This document shows, piece by piece, positions 44,693 through 57,204 of a stretch of DNA of 64,000 nucleotides. A program made the position numbers and the translations under genes. Source of the stretch: Podarcis raffonei (Eukaryota; Chordata; Lepidosauria; Squamata; Lacertidae); NCBI RefSeq assembly GCF_027172205.1, contig NC_070605.1, positions 26,530,304-26,594,303 on the forward strand. The letters are read 5' to 3'. Each line of letters opens with the position of its first letter. Position 1 is the first letter of the stretch. Under the pieces are notes generated by a model that saw nothing but the letters and a program-made list of their open reading frames with translations, had not been told where the DNA came from and made no database searches.

Positions 44693-47600
44693 TCACAGAG
44701 CTTCTTGAAAACCTACAAACGTTAATTGACCTTCACATATATTCTTAATATACTCTGTAAATTTATTCCAGTCCTCGGTAAATCTCTGGTCTCGCCGGTT
44801 CCGAATTCTCCCCGTTAGCTTGTCTAATTCTGCGTATTCCATCAACTTCATTCTCCATTCTTCTTTCGTTGGGATTTCTTCCTGTTTCCATTTTTGTGCC
44901 ACCAAAATTCTTGCCGCTGTTACTGCATATAAAAACAACTTCTCATCTTTCTTTTTTATGTCATTTCTTAGTATTCCTAACAGAAAAGTTTCTGGTTTTT
45001 TAACAAAGGTATATTTCAACATTTTTTTCACTTCATTATAAATCATTTCCCAGAAACCTTTCATTTTTTTACATTCCCACCACATATGATAGAATGTTCC
45101 TTCTTTCTCCTGACATTTCCAACATTTATTACTCACTTTATACATCTTTCCAAGTTTTACTGGTGTAACATACCATCTATATAACATTTTCATAACATTT
45201 TCTTTTATTGTAGTACATGCAGTAAATTTCATTCCTTCTTTCCACAATCTTATCCAATCATCAAATTGAATATTATAACCAAAGTCTTTGGCCCACTGAA
45301 TCATTGCAACTTTAACCTCTTCATCCTTAGTATGCCACTCAAGTAGTAATTTATACATTTTTGATAAAATTTTAACATCATTATTCACAATTTCTTTTTG
45401 AAATCTAGATTTTTCATCTTGAAAACCTCTTTCCAGCATCTCTTTTTTAAACATCGCATTCAGTTGGAAGTAGTGTAACCAATCAAACACATATTCTTTA
45501 ACTTCATCGTATGGCTTCAATTTCCATTTATTTCCTTCTTTTATAATTAAATTCTCATATGTAATCCAACTCCCCGTCATATTGATGTTCTTAACACTCA
45601 TTACCTCCAATGGCGACAGCCAGAATGGAGTTTTAAACTCTAATAAATTTTTGTACCTATTCCATACTTCAATCAGCGGACCTCGGAAAATGTGATTTTC
45701 AAAACCTTTATGCACTCTTTTTTTCTCATACCATAAATATGCGTGCCAACCAAATCTATTATCATATCCTTCTAAATCCAAAAGTTCTGAATTTTCCAAC
45801 TTTATCCATTCTTTCACCCAGCAAAGACATGCAGCCTCAAAATATAACTTTAGGTCTGGCAGGGCAAAGCCTCCTCTATCTTTTGCATCCGTTAAAATCT
45901 TAAATTTTGTTCTAGGCTTCTTGCCCTGCCAGACATATCTTGATAATGCTCTTTGCCATTCTTTAAATATCGTAACACCTTTAATTATTGGTATTGATTG
46001 AAATAAAAACAACATTTTTGGTAGCACATTCATTTTTACTGTTGCAATTCTTCCCCAAAATGACAACTTCATTCTTCCCCACACTTCCAGGTCCTTCCTA
46101 ATCTTGTTCCAAACTGGTACATAATTATTTTGAAATAGATCAATACACTTGGGAGTTAATATAATCCCAAGTTATTTAACTTTCTTAACCATTTCCATAT
46201 CTGTTTGTTGCTGAATTCTTTCTATTATCTCTTGGTCCATATTTTTAACCATTATTTTCATTTTGCTCTTATTTAATTTGAATCCGGCAACTTGTCCGAA
46301 TTGCTCTATCTCTTCTAACACTTCGCTAATACTTTTGATAGGGTCTTCTATTGTTATAACCAAATCATCAGCGAAGGCTTTTGCCTTATATTCCTTACAA
46401 CCGTCACACCTTTTATCAAATCATTACTTCTTAACGCTCTCAACAAGACTTCCAGGACCGATATGAATAACAATGGTGATAAGGGACACCCTTGTCTTGT
46501 ACCCTTGGTTATAGCAATATCATCTGTCAGTACATTATTAACAATTAATTTTGCTCTTTGTTCAGAATATATTGCCTTTACACCATTCACAAATGAATGA
46601 CCCATCTCCATAAATTCCAGATTCTTTAACATAAATTCCCAAGAAATATTATCAAATGCCTTTTCTGCATCAACAAATATCAACATCGCTTGCTTATCTT
46701 TCTTATTAGTCAGATATTCTATTATATTTATTATGTTTCTTATATTGTCTTTCATCTGCCTCCCTGGCAGGAATCCTGTTTGGTCCTTATGAATCAATTC
46801 CTTTAATGTCTTTTTCATTCTATTTGCCAAGATGTTAGCAAATATTTTATAGTCATTGTTCAATAGCGAAATTGGCCTATAGTTTTTAACTTGAGTTAAA
46901 TCTGAATCCTGCTTGGGAATTAATGTTATATATGCTTCTTTCCATGTCTCTGGTATTTGTCCTTCTTTCAGAATGTTGTTCATAACTTCTACCAACGGTA
47001 CAAGTAAGATGTCTTTCATTTCTTTATAATATCTTGCACCAAATCCATCCGGTCCCGAAGTCTTCCCACTTTTTAATTCTTTTATAGACGTTTTAACTTT
47101 TTCTATTCCAATTGGTTCATTCAATTTATTTTTATTTGTCACTGGAATCTTTTGCACCCCTTTCTTCTTTAAATAATCTTTTATCATCTTTATCTTAAAT
47201 TTCTCTTTTCTTTTATATAGATCTCTATAAAAGTCCACAAATCCTTTCCTTATTCCTTTCGGGTTCTCAATGTCTTGGTCTTCTACTTTAATCTTTTTAA
47301 TTATATTTTGTTCTTTCCTTTTTTTAAGTTGCCACGCCAGCCATTTTCCGGATTTATTTGCAAATTCAAAATTCTTTTGTTTCATTCTTTTTATATTCCA
47401 CTCTACTTCTTTACTGATTATCATAGCGAATTGTGTCTGAAGTAATTTTATACTTTGCTTAACTTTTTCATCCTTAGGTCTGTTAATCAATTTTTTTTCA
47501 TTCTCCATTATTTGTCTTAAGATTTCTTTTTTCCCTCTTTCTCTCAATCTGTTTTTTATTGCATTTTGCTGAATAAAGAAACCTCTCATGACCGCTTTAC

Positions 47601-48445
47601 TAGCATCCCAGACCATATTACTTTTTGTTTCCTTATTTATATTGTTCACAAAATAGTCAGTTAAACATTTCTGTGCTCTTTCCACAATCTTCTGGTAATC
47701 GAAGAGATTCTCATTTATTCTCCACCTGAACGATTTTTCTTCATACCCTTTTAGAATACCTTGGATGGCGTTGTGGTCAGATAAAACCTTGGGTTGGATC
47801 TCAATTTTTGTAAATCTTGAAATTAATTCATTAGATATCCAAATTTGATCAATTCTTGACATTGATTGATTTACTTCTGAATGAAAGGTAAATTGTTTCT
47901 CTAGTGGATGTCTCAATCTCCAGATGTCTATCAAGTTGCAATTCTCAACCATATCAAAAAAAGATTTTGGTAGTTTCCCTTCTTTTGTTTTACCTTTATT
48001 TCTTAGTCTGTCCATTTCCATAGACACCACTCCATTGAAGTCACCCATTATTATAACTTTTTGATCCATATATTCAAATAGTTTCTCTTCTAAGTCCTTA
48101 AAGAATTCTGCTTTGCCTCCATTTTGTGCATATATTCCAACTATATATTCCAACTGCCAATTGATTTGAACTGCAATAATTCGACCCTCTTCATCCTTAA
48201 ACAATTATTGTGCTTCTAATTTATTTTTAACATATAAGACCACCCCTCTTTTCTACTTTTGTCTGATGAAATAAACTCGTTTCCTAATTTTTTGTTGACC
48301 AAAATTTTCCTGTGTACTTTTTTCACATGAGTCTCTTGTAAACAGATTATGTCCAAATTCTTTTGCTTTAGATATTGTTGCACTTTATTCCTTTTTTTAT
48401 ATTGTTCATTCCATTAACATTCCAAGTCCATAATTTCAATGCCAT
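44693..48445 (-). pseudogene. L1 ORF2 (endonuclease and reverse transcriptase), broken
   Basis: It starts ATG at 48445 with MALKLWTWNVNGMNN, the usual L1 ORF2 beginning. A frame break with an early stop follows within about 25 codons. The main frame at 46354-48204 (616 codons) carries endonuclease motifs (IIMGDFNGVVSMEMDRLRNK; LSDHNAIQG) and reverse-transcriptase motifs (SGKTSGPDGFGARYYKE; ITLIPKQDSDLTQVKNYRPI; DQTGFLPGRQMKDNIRNI; FVDAEKAFDNISW; TRQGCPLSPLLF). The conserved YADD box falls near the next shift, at about 46350-46380. The C-terminal frame at 44693-46084 (463 codons) holds the WQGKKPRTKFKILTDAKDRG region and a zinc-knuckle-like CWKCQEKEGTFYHMWWEC. At least three frame breaks are present. 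Confidence 0.9.
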
Positions 48446-48481
48446 GATGTCAATCAATTAAATATTCTTTTTATTAACCTT

Positions 48482-48633
48482 TTATTTTTCCTCTTCCTCT
48501 TGCTCTTCTTCTGTTTCTTCTTTTTCTTCTTCCTTTCCCCCTCTCCTATCTTTTCTTTTATCTTTCCTACTTCTTTGCTCTTCTTCCTCCTGGTCTGTGG
48601 CTTCTCCTTCACCACCTTCTGCTCCTGCAGACG
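48482..48633 (-). pseudogene. L1 ORF1, C-terminal remnant
   Basis: The last 49 codons of ORF1 remain open and end in TAA: a strongly charged tail (RSRKDKRKDRRGGKEEEKEE, then a glutamate-rich ending). The 5' truncation point is at 48633, beside the target duplication. Confidence 0.7.
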
Positions 48634-48666
48634 TGCTTTAAATATATGGTGCCTACACAGCCCTAG

Positions 48667-48990
48667 AGCAGGGGCATGGCTATGTCCTTACAGGACTCAG
48701 GTCCATAAAAAAAATTTTGCATATACTTGTACAGATGGGGCAACTTTCAGCCCTGTACAGTGGGAGGAAAGAGAAGTTTAAAAAGGAGTAACAAAGCAGG
48801 CGATCTAGGGCCCATACAAAGGAGCCATAGTTTGTCCCACACCCCCAGATATCTCCTAACAATGCCCCTGGAGTATTGTAACAAGCAAAAGCTTATCAGG
48901 TAAAACTTTCCTCAGCCATCACTGATGCAGGAAGGTACAGCTGATGATTTATTGATTTTTTGTTCATTAGTTGCTTTAACCTTTACCTTT
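48667..48990. other. Intergenic DNA, nothing recognised
   Basis: No repeat or gene recognised. Confidence 0.45.
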
Positions 48991-49155
48991 ATACCCTGGC
49001 TTTGGACACTTGAGGTATATTTTTTTGGACCCTCCTTATTTCTGTGATTGTAAGTTGTTTTGAACTGTTTTTAACATTAGGTTTTACTTCTTGTAACCTG
49101 CCACGAGGCCTTATGGTGAAGGGTGGTCTAATAAATCGTCGTCGTCATCATCCAG
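48991..49155 (+). mobile_element. LINE 3'-tail remnant (L2/CR1-type)
   Basis: Ends 'CTTGTAACCTGCCACGAGGC', then GGTGAAGGGTGGTCTAATAA and ATCGTCGTCGTC, matching the common squamate L2-type tail with a simple repeat. Confidence 0.55.
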
Positions 49156-50734
49156 GAGCTGCGCTGGTGAGGCAAGCACAAAGAGGTGCCACATCCACAA
49201 TCTTCTTAACTAAGAGGAAACACTATGTCTGAATATCTATTCTATTTTCTGAAGCATGCATTGAATTATGCAAATATAACCCTTTGCTTCTAACTGAGGA
49301 ATTAAAGTGCTTTTTAAAAAGAGAGAGTTCTTTGTTTAAAAGAAAATGCAAAAGATAGCTGCAATTACACACACAAGTTTGGGTCTCCTCAAACCCCATG
49401 AGATTCACTTCCAAGGACGCATAGATTCTGGAATCAAGCTGTATGTAAATAGGGTTCAGAAATGGGACACACAGTTCCTCCCCAGCACACATGGATATTT
49501 TAAAGCCTGCATCTTTGCTAACCCAAAGATTGCACGATCCTTTTCTTTAATTCTTTTTCATCTTTGTTTTCTGTGAATGGAGAGTTGTTTCCAGTTACTT
49601 CTGGAAACTTTGTGAGTAAAATTTTCACTCATTTGCAGATCTAAGTGTCTGTGATTTATTCTAGCCTAAGTATTTTTGTTAGGAATGTTTGTTCAAAGGT
49701 GGATGAGGACATATGCACATCTAACCAAGTTTTAATGTTCTTAGAAAAATCATCATTGGGCTTAGCTCTGCTATGAGAGAGTATAAGATTTCTCTTCCAA
49801 ACCTCTCTCTCCGATAAATAAAGTGAGAAAATCATAATCGAGGGCAATATAGCATTTGCTGCCCTCCACCACTCCAGTTCCAAGTACAAAAGCCAACCAG
49901 GTTTACTGTGCCCCAGTGACAGTGCAGCATGTTCCTCTGTACCTGAGGGCAGTACGCTAACTTAGAGGGCAGAAGGCTGGCCATGCGACACCCACACATT
50001 TCTGTCTTCCATCACCCTGCTGCTGATTGCTCTCCACTTAACCTAGCTGCTGCTCTCCCTACCCTACCACTGCCTTACAGGTAGCTGCCTCACACTGCCT
50101 AATGGTAGGGCTGGCCCTACCCCAGATGGAAAACTAGCAAGCTCTGCCATATCCTCCTCTCCCACAAGATGCCATGATGGCCACCAACATGGATGGCTGT
50201 GAAAGAAGATTAAACAAATTCAACTGAATACAAGCAGAATCCTTTCTATTGTGGATTTGGGATGCACTAATTTCCCCTGCAACCAGTTTCTACCCATTTC
50301 CCAGCCACCTGTACATAAAATTGTGCATATACTCAGGTGATCCTATTTTCCAACTGACTAGCTGTTCATTGTGCATATAACAAGTAGCCTGAGCACAAAT
50401 CTGTACATCAAAATCCTAATCCTTATCTGCTCTCATTTTATATTAATGTACTGATGGAAGTTATTCTTGAACTGAGTTATTGTACCCACCCTGGAATTGC
50501 TTGCAATGCAGTGAGGAGTGGGGGGCGTATATGCTGCTGCTGAGGCTACCACCCAGGAGGACTCCCTTGCTCAGCGCCTGAGGGCCCAGTCTCGCCACTC
50601 AACACCTGGCCTAGGGCGGGGCCTGATGGGGTCTATAAAGGACTGCTGTCGCTGCTGCTGCTGCTGGGCAGAGAGGGCTCAGTTTTGTTTTGTTTTTGTT
50701 TAAATTGCTGTCATTTTAAACTGTGATATTAATG
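49156..50734. other. Intergenic DNA, mostly unrecognised
   Basis: Around 50085-50125 the phrase CACTGCCTAATGGTAGGGC, then GGCCC, resembles the right end of the possible hAT-like element at 29162-29443. A short CTG run lies near 50650. Otherwise nothing. Confidence 0.4.
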
Positions 50735-50940
50735 CTGTATTCTTAGTTTTAGATTTTGATTTATGTGGAAATTGTTTCCCATTTGGTTGTGTATTTTTTG
50801 TGTGTGTGGTTTATTTATTGTTTATGACTTTTGTAATTATCTAAATCTTGTTATGCTGTAAGCCACCTTGAGCATAGTTTTTTAACTGTGGAAAGGTGGT
50901 ATACAAATAAAAAATGATGATGATGATGATGATGATGATA
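50735..50940 (+). mobile_element. LINE 3'-end remnant with ATG microsatellite
   Basis: TTATGCTGTAAGCCACCTTG, then GGAAAGGTGGTATACAAATA leads into (ATG)n at 50916-50940. L2/CR1-type 3' end; no coding part retained. Confidence 0.5.
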
Positions 50941-51229
50941 TGTCACTATGTCTTGCTTAGCGACCCATTGATGTCCAGGCAGAAGCAGAGAGGATCCTCA
51001 GGGTGTTCCAAACCAGCTCCTTTCAAATGGGCTTTCATTGTAGACTTCAGCAAATATGTGTAACTGTCTATATCATCTTCCCTGCCTGTGGAAATAAAAC
51101 AAAGTCCCAGTGGTGTTAGACAAGTGAATGAGGCAAGGATCTTATTTATTTGAAAAAGCTAAATTCGAGTAGCGTTGGGCTTTCCAACTCCTTCTGAAGC
51201 AAGAACCTTGGGTGTTTACAACTCAGTCC
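50941..51229. other. Intergenic DNA, nothing recognised
   Basis: Short single-copy-looking stretch. Confidence 0.45.
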
Positions 51230-51430
51230 TGATCACGCCTATTCAGATGTAAGGTCACATTCACACTACTGTAAAGCACATGGCACCCCCCTAAAGAACC
51301 CTGGGAATTGTAGTTTTGTGAGGATGCTGGGAATTGTATCTCTGTGAGATACAATAGAACTACAATTCCCAGGATTCTTTGATGGGAAATAATGTTATTT
51401 AAATGTATGACATGGATATGACCCAAGTTC
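51230..51430. mobile_element. Palindromic MITE-like repeat
   Basis: AGAACCCTGGGAATTGTAGT (51296 on) and ACTACAATTCCCAGGATTCT (51359 on) form inverted arms around a smaller palindrome (GTATCTCTGTGAGATAC). Same family as 22053 and 44328. Confidence 0.65.
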
Positions 51431-52360
51431 TATTGGATTCATTAGGGCTTACTCCCAGGTAAACATAGTTAGGATTCATTAGGGTTGAGCAACCATCTTC
51501 AGCTATAAAGCCGGTATGCTCTATTTTCATTCAAGAACATAAAAATGGGATGTAATAAATCAAACTAATTGTAGGATTTGATTAAAGGCAAAAATGAAGC
51601 TAATTCAATTTGGACAGATTTGTTAGTTTCTTCATTAAGGTCACATGGAAATTTAAAACTCTAATGTCGCTGACTATAAAATGATGGGGTGGTGTTACCG
51701 ATGGTTTTGAATTGAACGGCTGCTTCTCCTCTGCTCCCAAACTGTGTCAACAGAGAAGGTCCATAAAAGCAATTAATCCTCTGCTCTACTTACAAGTGAA
51801 TTAAATTCTGTGACTATCAGAAGAGTCTGCTGATGCGATGCTTTTGCCGAGGGAGCAAGCAGAGTGGGCGTGTGGCAATTCTCCAATGCTTGCCAAAATA
51901 GCTCATTTACTTTATGCACCAGTTAGTAAGCTGGTAGGAAGAACCAATCAATACCTGTGGCACATTCCATAAACCAGAAAATATTTCAGGCTTGTCACGT
52001 TTGATAGAGAAAGCAGTGCAAAACTGCACAGTGAACGTGAGGAAGCAGAATTCCCCTCTAAACCTTGACAGATTGTGTCATTGGGAATTTACACATTCTT
52101 CTCATAATACAAAAAGCATTTGAACAAATGGGGGGGGGTATTTAGCCCATATACTTTACCCTCCAAAATTAGCATGAAACTCTATACTGCTTGTGGAGTA
52201 ATGTCTTAAGCAAACTCCTCAGTGACTGACTTTTTGGAGATCCATTCCTCTGCCACCCCACACATTTCTCAAAATTGTTGTTCGCTTGTTTATGCTGTTG
52301 TCACTATAAATTGTCTTCAGTTGCGTAGCCCTATTGGATTGGTAGTGTTGAATTTTAACA
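51431..52360. other. Intergenic DNA, nothing recognised
   Basis: Includes a G run near 52130. No repeat family or gene recognised, apart from a common amniote phrase 'GGGCTTACTCCCAGGTAAAC' near 51447. Confidence 0.45.
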
Positions 52361-52585
52361 CAGTGGTACCTCGGGTTACATACGCTTCAGGTTACAGACG
52401 CTTCAGCTTACAGACTCCGCTAATCCAGAAATAGTGCTTCAGGTTAAGAACTTTGCTTCAGGATGAGAACAGAAATTGTGCTCCGGCGGCGCGGCAGCAG
52501 CAGGAGGCCCCATTAGCTAAAGTGGTGCTTCAGGTTAAGAACAGGCCTCCGAAATGAATTAAGTACTTAACCCGAGGTACCACTG
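52361..52585 (+). mobile_element. Mariner-like MITE (copy 3 of 4)
   Basis: 225 bp, ends CAGTGGTACCTCGGGTTA and TTAACCCGAGGTACCACTG. The right flank is TA; the left flank is CA, so one target base has probably mutated. The interior matches the copy at 23599. Confidence 0.85.
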
Positions 52586-54922
52586 TATGTGCTTTTAAAG
52601 TTGATTAACGCACTCGGTTTCAACAAATCCACTTAAAAAACAAACAAACCACAGCCTTTTTTCGGTCAGGAAAGTGGTGGTGAAATGCACTATAAAACTG
52701 TGGGATAAACTAATGATTAAGATGTACATACATCCAGCAAGCAAATCATTATAGATGTTCCTTGTTTTATACACTCCCTGCAAAAAAAGCAGAATGAATG
52801 CTCAATAAAGACTGGACCCAGTCTAACCTCCACATAAGCATTGTGTAAGCAAAGCAGGATGTCACATGTTAGTTGTGCAGCAACATATCGAGTCCCAAAA
52901 CCAGGGCACGCATCTTCCTGCCTATGCTCCAATGCAAGATTACGGAGCCCAAAATATGCACTTTGGAATGGGTCTATGCATGCACGGCACCTCAAAACAC
53001 ACAGTTTGGGGTGCCACATGAAATTGCAGTCCCCCAATAAGAGGTTTTATTTGTGTGTTAAATCTCAGTGCGAAATTGTGCGAGAGCACGGCATCCAAAA
53101 TGGCTACCATGCTCTCATGCGCCAAAACCGGATATCCCATTTTTCCCAGTATACTTGCCGGATGTTGTAGATATGGTGGGAGCACATGAGCTCAAAGACA
53201 AATTCATGGAGGGCGAGGCTGTCAATGGCTATTAACCCTGATGGATATGATCTTATTCCATTGTTGGAGGCCGTTTGTTCCTGAATACTAGCTTCTAGAC
53301 ACCTCAGGAGGGGAGAGTACGGTTGCACTAAGATCCTACTTGTGAACTTCCCATGGGCATCCGGCTGGCCACTGTGAGAACAGGATGCTGGATTAGATGG
53401 GTCACTGGCCTGATCCTGCAGGATTCTTCTTCTGTTCCTACTTTCCCCACCATGCTTGAAGAGAGGCTCACTTAGGAAACTGCATGATCTGATCCCAAAT
53501 CACTATGCAATTATGATGAGTAGAATTTTTAGAAAGCATAAATTCTAGGAACTGGCACATCGTGGCTCAAACTTATAGCAGCAAGGGGTTAGCAGAGTGA
53601 TGTATGATTAGCCATTTTTATACTGTCCCTAGTGCACATCATTTTCATCTCACCAAAAGGAATAATTTCCTCTCCCCACCCCCAACACGCACTCCATTAA
53701 AGTGTCTGCGTGTTATATATTGAGATGCAAAGCATTGAAGGGCTGGCTCTTTTACAATCAAGAGCCTTGAAAGGAAAGAGAAAAAGCAGTGTTTTTCAAG
53801 TTCACTAGCTCATGAAAAAGCCCGGAGAACTACAAAAGGGTGGCACTAAATCAGTGGTCCTAAAAGGAAGTGGGCTTGTCAGTGGAGCTTACAGTTATAG
53901 ACTGAAATGGTTTTTAAAAACAACCGCCAACACAATGCGTCTTTCAGAATGCAAATGCTGTGGAAAGCATCATTCTCCACCCAAAAATAAAACACTGCAG
54001 ACTGTGTGAGAGAGAGGATAAATAAATACACCACACATATTTGGCAAAGGTTCTTTTGAAAAAAATGAGAAGGGAAGGAAAATCCTGCAATTGGCTGAAT
54101 AGTTACAAGGTGAAATAAAGGAAGCCCATGTCAAAGAGAACCGGAGTGTAGATGGAGAAAGTCAAAAGGACACATCCAAGTTACTAAACTCGAATCAATG
54201 GTGGCAATGCCTGCAATTTCGAAACTAGGACATGGTACTGCGTTAGTTTTAAACCACTGTGTTGGAAGCCACCACCAAAGAAGGATTTAAAGACATCTTT
54301 TAGAAGCCAGCAGATGTGGAGGGAGAGGGCAGGGAGGAACAGAGGGAAATATGTAGAAACAATTGTGGATTATGAAGCAGAAAAAAAGGATCATTTGAAT
54401 AACTGCAGATGCTCTTGAATCACTCATCAAGACAGAGAAAGAGTCATTGGAAAGGTTTGTGGCTGGAAAAGGGATGTTTATTCAAACGGCATGAATTAAA
54501 CCACTTTAACTCCCCTGGGAATTTTAAGTAGCTGAATTCTCTTACGCAAATTACACCTTAGTATTCTGCCACACAATCCTCGGTAGTTCTCAAGTGCCAT
54601 CTCACCCTTTCCCCCCCTTACAGAAGCCATGCACACTTTCCCTGTGAGGACTGGTGTCCATTGGAACTGTTAGGGTGAAAAGCGGGGAGCCCAACAGTAG
54701 GGGAAGCCAAAGCACACAGAGTCAACTTGTTCTAGTTTTGTCCCCATCCTCCCTGCTGAGGTCTACAATGCTCAGAGGAGAAAACTGACAGCCAGGGGCA
54801 TCCCCTGGGCTGGTTATCAGGAATAAAACAGGCAGGTGTGGAATAACTGAGGGCAAAGCAAGGTTGGTGGGGCCATGCCCTATTTGCCTCAATAGATCAG
54901 CCTCCAATGCAGTGTTAACATC
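52586..54922. other. Intergenic DNA, mostly unrecognised
   Basis: A SINE 3' remnant occurs at about 53385-53435 (GGATGCTGGATTAGATGGGT). Otherwise single-copy-looking, with no gene recognised in either strand. Confidence 0.45.
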
Positions 54923-55139
54923 TACAGTGGTACCTCTGGTTACGAACTGAATTCGTTCCGAATGTCCGTTCTTAACCTGAAACCGTTCTTAACCTGAGGT
55001 ACCTCCTGTTGCTGCCGCGCGATTTCTGTTCTCATCCTGGGGCAAAGTTCTTAACCCAAGGTACTACTTCCGGGTTAGCAGAGTCTGTAACCCGAAGTAT
55101 TTGTAACCCGAGGTGTTTGTAATCTGAGGTACCAGTGTA
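54923..55139 (-). mobile_element. Mariner-like MITE (copy 4 of 4, reversed)
   Basis: Body 54925-55137 (213 bp) between TA dinucleotides. Ends CAGTGGTACCTCTGGTTA and CTGAGGTACCAGTG. The interior order is the reverse of the other three copies. Confidence 0.83.
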
Positions 55140-55344
55140 ATTTGTATGATGTGTTCCAGTGGCACAAATATGCCAGTTGGGCTTAAATAATGTGGACACC
55201 AGGCATCTGCCCATAGGGAGCCTTGACCAGCTCCTCCTTCACTGATACAAGGTGCTGTAAGAACGGTTTATTGTTGGCCAAGCTCTAAAGCCTTGTACAA
55301 GACTCACCTGTCCTTTAAAGTTCTAGGCCCACTGAGCCCACTGA

Positions 55345-55345
<1 letters not shown>

Positions 55346-55385
<40 letters not shown>

Positions 55386-55512
55386 TTATTTGTACCCCGC
55401 TCATGTGGCTGGGTTTCTGCAGCCACTCTGGGCGGCTTCCAACAAAGATTAAAAATACATTAAAATGTCACACATTAAAAACAGGGCTGCCTTCAGATGT
55501 CTTCTAAATGTC
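55346..55512 (-). mobile_element. L2 LINE, short 3' fragment
   Basis: An AAT repeat leads into TTTATTTGTACCCCGCTCAT and GCCACTCTGGGCGGCTTCC, ending near CAGATGTCTTCTAAATGTC. More diverged than the copies at 31127 and 36708. Confidence 0.8.
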
Positions 55513-56657
55513 AGCTTGGAAAGCAAGACCCATTGAGACTTTGCTACTGAGTAAACATGCACAGGGTTAGGCTATCAGGCTGCAATCACATGCATGTTTG
55601 CCTATTAATAAATGACGTCAAAGAGACTTCCTTTCACATAAGCATGCATAGGATTGCACTGTGAAACTCATTGAACACAGTGGTGGTGAAATAGTACACT
55701 CAGTACATGCCTGATAACATGAACCCCCTACATTGCTGAACACCTCCAGCACAAGCCCTGCTGCAAAGGACAGGGGCTGAATTAGAGCAGTAATCTTGCA
55801 CAACTCCCGAAAGAATGGAGCAACTGAGCTTTTTTTGCTTACCTGGCTCAAAAATACAGGTGACACTGCTTTCTCTTCTGCACCTTGCCCCTCCTTGCCA
55901 CATCTTGTTGATCTTCTCAGGTGTGCATACAAATGTTTGTGTGGTGCAGTATTTCTAAGGCTGTGTGCATATTAGCACCTTAAAACACAGCATCACCACT
56001 GTGTTTCGAGTCACTTTTGCATGTTGCCGTACCCACCAGGAAGAGGGAGATTATATCCTCATCCGATTTGCATCACCCGTTTCCTTTCTCCATGCCTGTT
56101 CAGGAAGCTGTCGTCTGCACATGTGCAATGGCTAGCTCAGATGTACACACCTCATCTTAACTGTGAATTGAATGCTGCTTAAGTTTTCGTTTCAGATTGA
56201 AGCTGGTTTCAGGGGAAACACATCCATCAGCAGCGTTTTCCAAGAAACTACAGGACAGCTCTGCATCGTAGATTATGTCAAAAGGGAGCAGTGGGAGAAC
56301 ACTGAAGCTAGTGTAAACACAGCCAACAATGGGGCTAGGTACACAGAGTGGACAATATTTTCCTACTCCTTCCCTGGCTGCTGCAGAGTGTGAGGTTAGC
56401 GCATAGGCACAGCGCATCTTGGATACATATTCTTCATAAGAACCATTTGCTAGACATCTAAAGGCCATCTAGTCCTGCATCCTCTTCTCATAGTGGCCAA
56501 TCAGATGCCTATCGGAAGCCCAAAAGCAGGACCAGAGTACAACAGCACTCTCCAGACTCTCTGCCATTAAAATGTGCCCAGATTCATCATCTACTGCACA
56601 GCCTTCACCTCGCCTATTTATTCCAATAGGGCATGCGCATGAAAAATTGGGAGATGC
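55513..56657. other. Intergenic DNA, mostly unrecognised
   Basis: Contains two diverged copies of a common amniote phrase ('GAGTAAACATGCACAGGGTT' near 55550 and 'GCATGCATAGGATTGCACTG' near 55643). No coding region recognised. Confidence 0.4.
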
Positions 56658-56880
56658 AAGGAAGGGATCCTACTCAATGGCAGAACACATGGTTTGAATG
56701 CAGAAGGGTCCAGGTTCAGTCCCTGCCAAACACCCTGGAGAGCTGCATTGGACTACAACTCCCATCAGCACGTTGCCTGGGACCCGAAGGAGCTGTAGAG
56801 CAACACATCTGGAGAAGAGGTCTATTGCACACAATGCTGGCCTGAACAGTCTGATAAAGCAGCTTTTTGTGGTTTCTACG
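56658..56880 (+). mobile_element. tRNA-SINE head joined to a palindromic repeat
   Basis: The first half (to about 56740) is a tRNA-SINE head (GGCAGAACACATGG, then GTCCAGGTTCAGTCCCTG). The second half (ACTACAACTCCCATCAGC, then GCAACACATCTGGAGAAG) is a different common squamate repeat. Order and junction suggest an old insertion; limits approximate. Confidence 0.5.
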
Positions 56881-56944
56881 ACTTACAGTTATTCACCACT
56901 ATCCAAGCTTATTTCAAGTGCCATATTTCTTTTAAGGGCAATCC

Positions 56945-57203
56945 TAGAATTGGAAGGGATCCCAAGGATCATGCAGCTCACCCTCCTGCAATGCAGGAAT
57001 CACAACTAAAGAATCCCATCCTCTGTTTACAAGCCTCCAATGAAGGAGAGTCTACCGCCTTCCAAGGTAGTTCATTCCACTGTCAGCCAGCTCTTGCTAT
57101 CAGGAAATTCTTCCTAATGTTTTGTCAAAATCTCCTTTCTTGTCATTTGAATCCATCGGTTCCGGTCCTACCACGCGGAGCAGCGGAAAACAAGTTTGCT
57201 TCA
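56945..57203 (-). mobile_element. CR1 LINE, 3' fragment
   Basis: Minus-strand CR1 3' region: AGAATTGGAAGGGATCCC, CTCACCCTCCTGCAATGC, AATTCTTCCTAATGTTTTG, ending at CGGAAAACAAGTTTGCTTC. The terminal ATTCTATG repeat is lost. It directly abuts the SINE at 57205. Confidence 0.82.
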
Positions 57204-57204
57204 T

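Larger units (their letters stand above)
44451..48645 (-). mobile_element. L1 LINE, 4.2 kb, 5'-truncated in ORF1, with 12-bp target duplication
   Basis: Body about 44463-48633, flanked by TGCTTTAAATAT at 44451-44462 and 48634-48645. On the minus strand it has, in order, the C-terminal end of ORF1 (acidic tail, stop at 48482-48484), a short gap, ORF2 from the ATG at 48445, and a 3' region ending in an A-rich tail (T-rich on plus at 44463-44480). The intact target duplication and long surviving frames indicate a fairly recent insertion, no longer active. The only long LINE in the window. Confidence 0.93.
44328..48666. mobile_element. Palindromic MITE-like repeat split by an L1
   Basis: The left part (44328-44450) has GAATCCTGGGAATTGTAGTT, GGGTGCTGGGAATTGTAG and CCCAGGATTCTTTGGGGGAA. 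The right remnant after the L1 (48646-48666) is short. Same family as 22053-22151 and 51230-51430. The inserted L1 makes up most of this interval. Confidence 0.6.
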
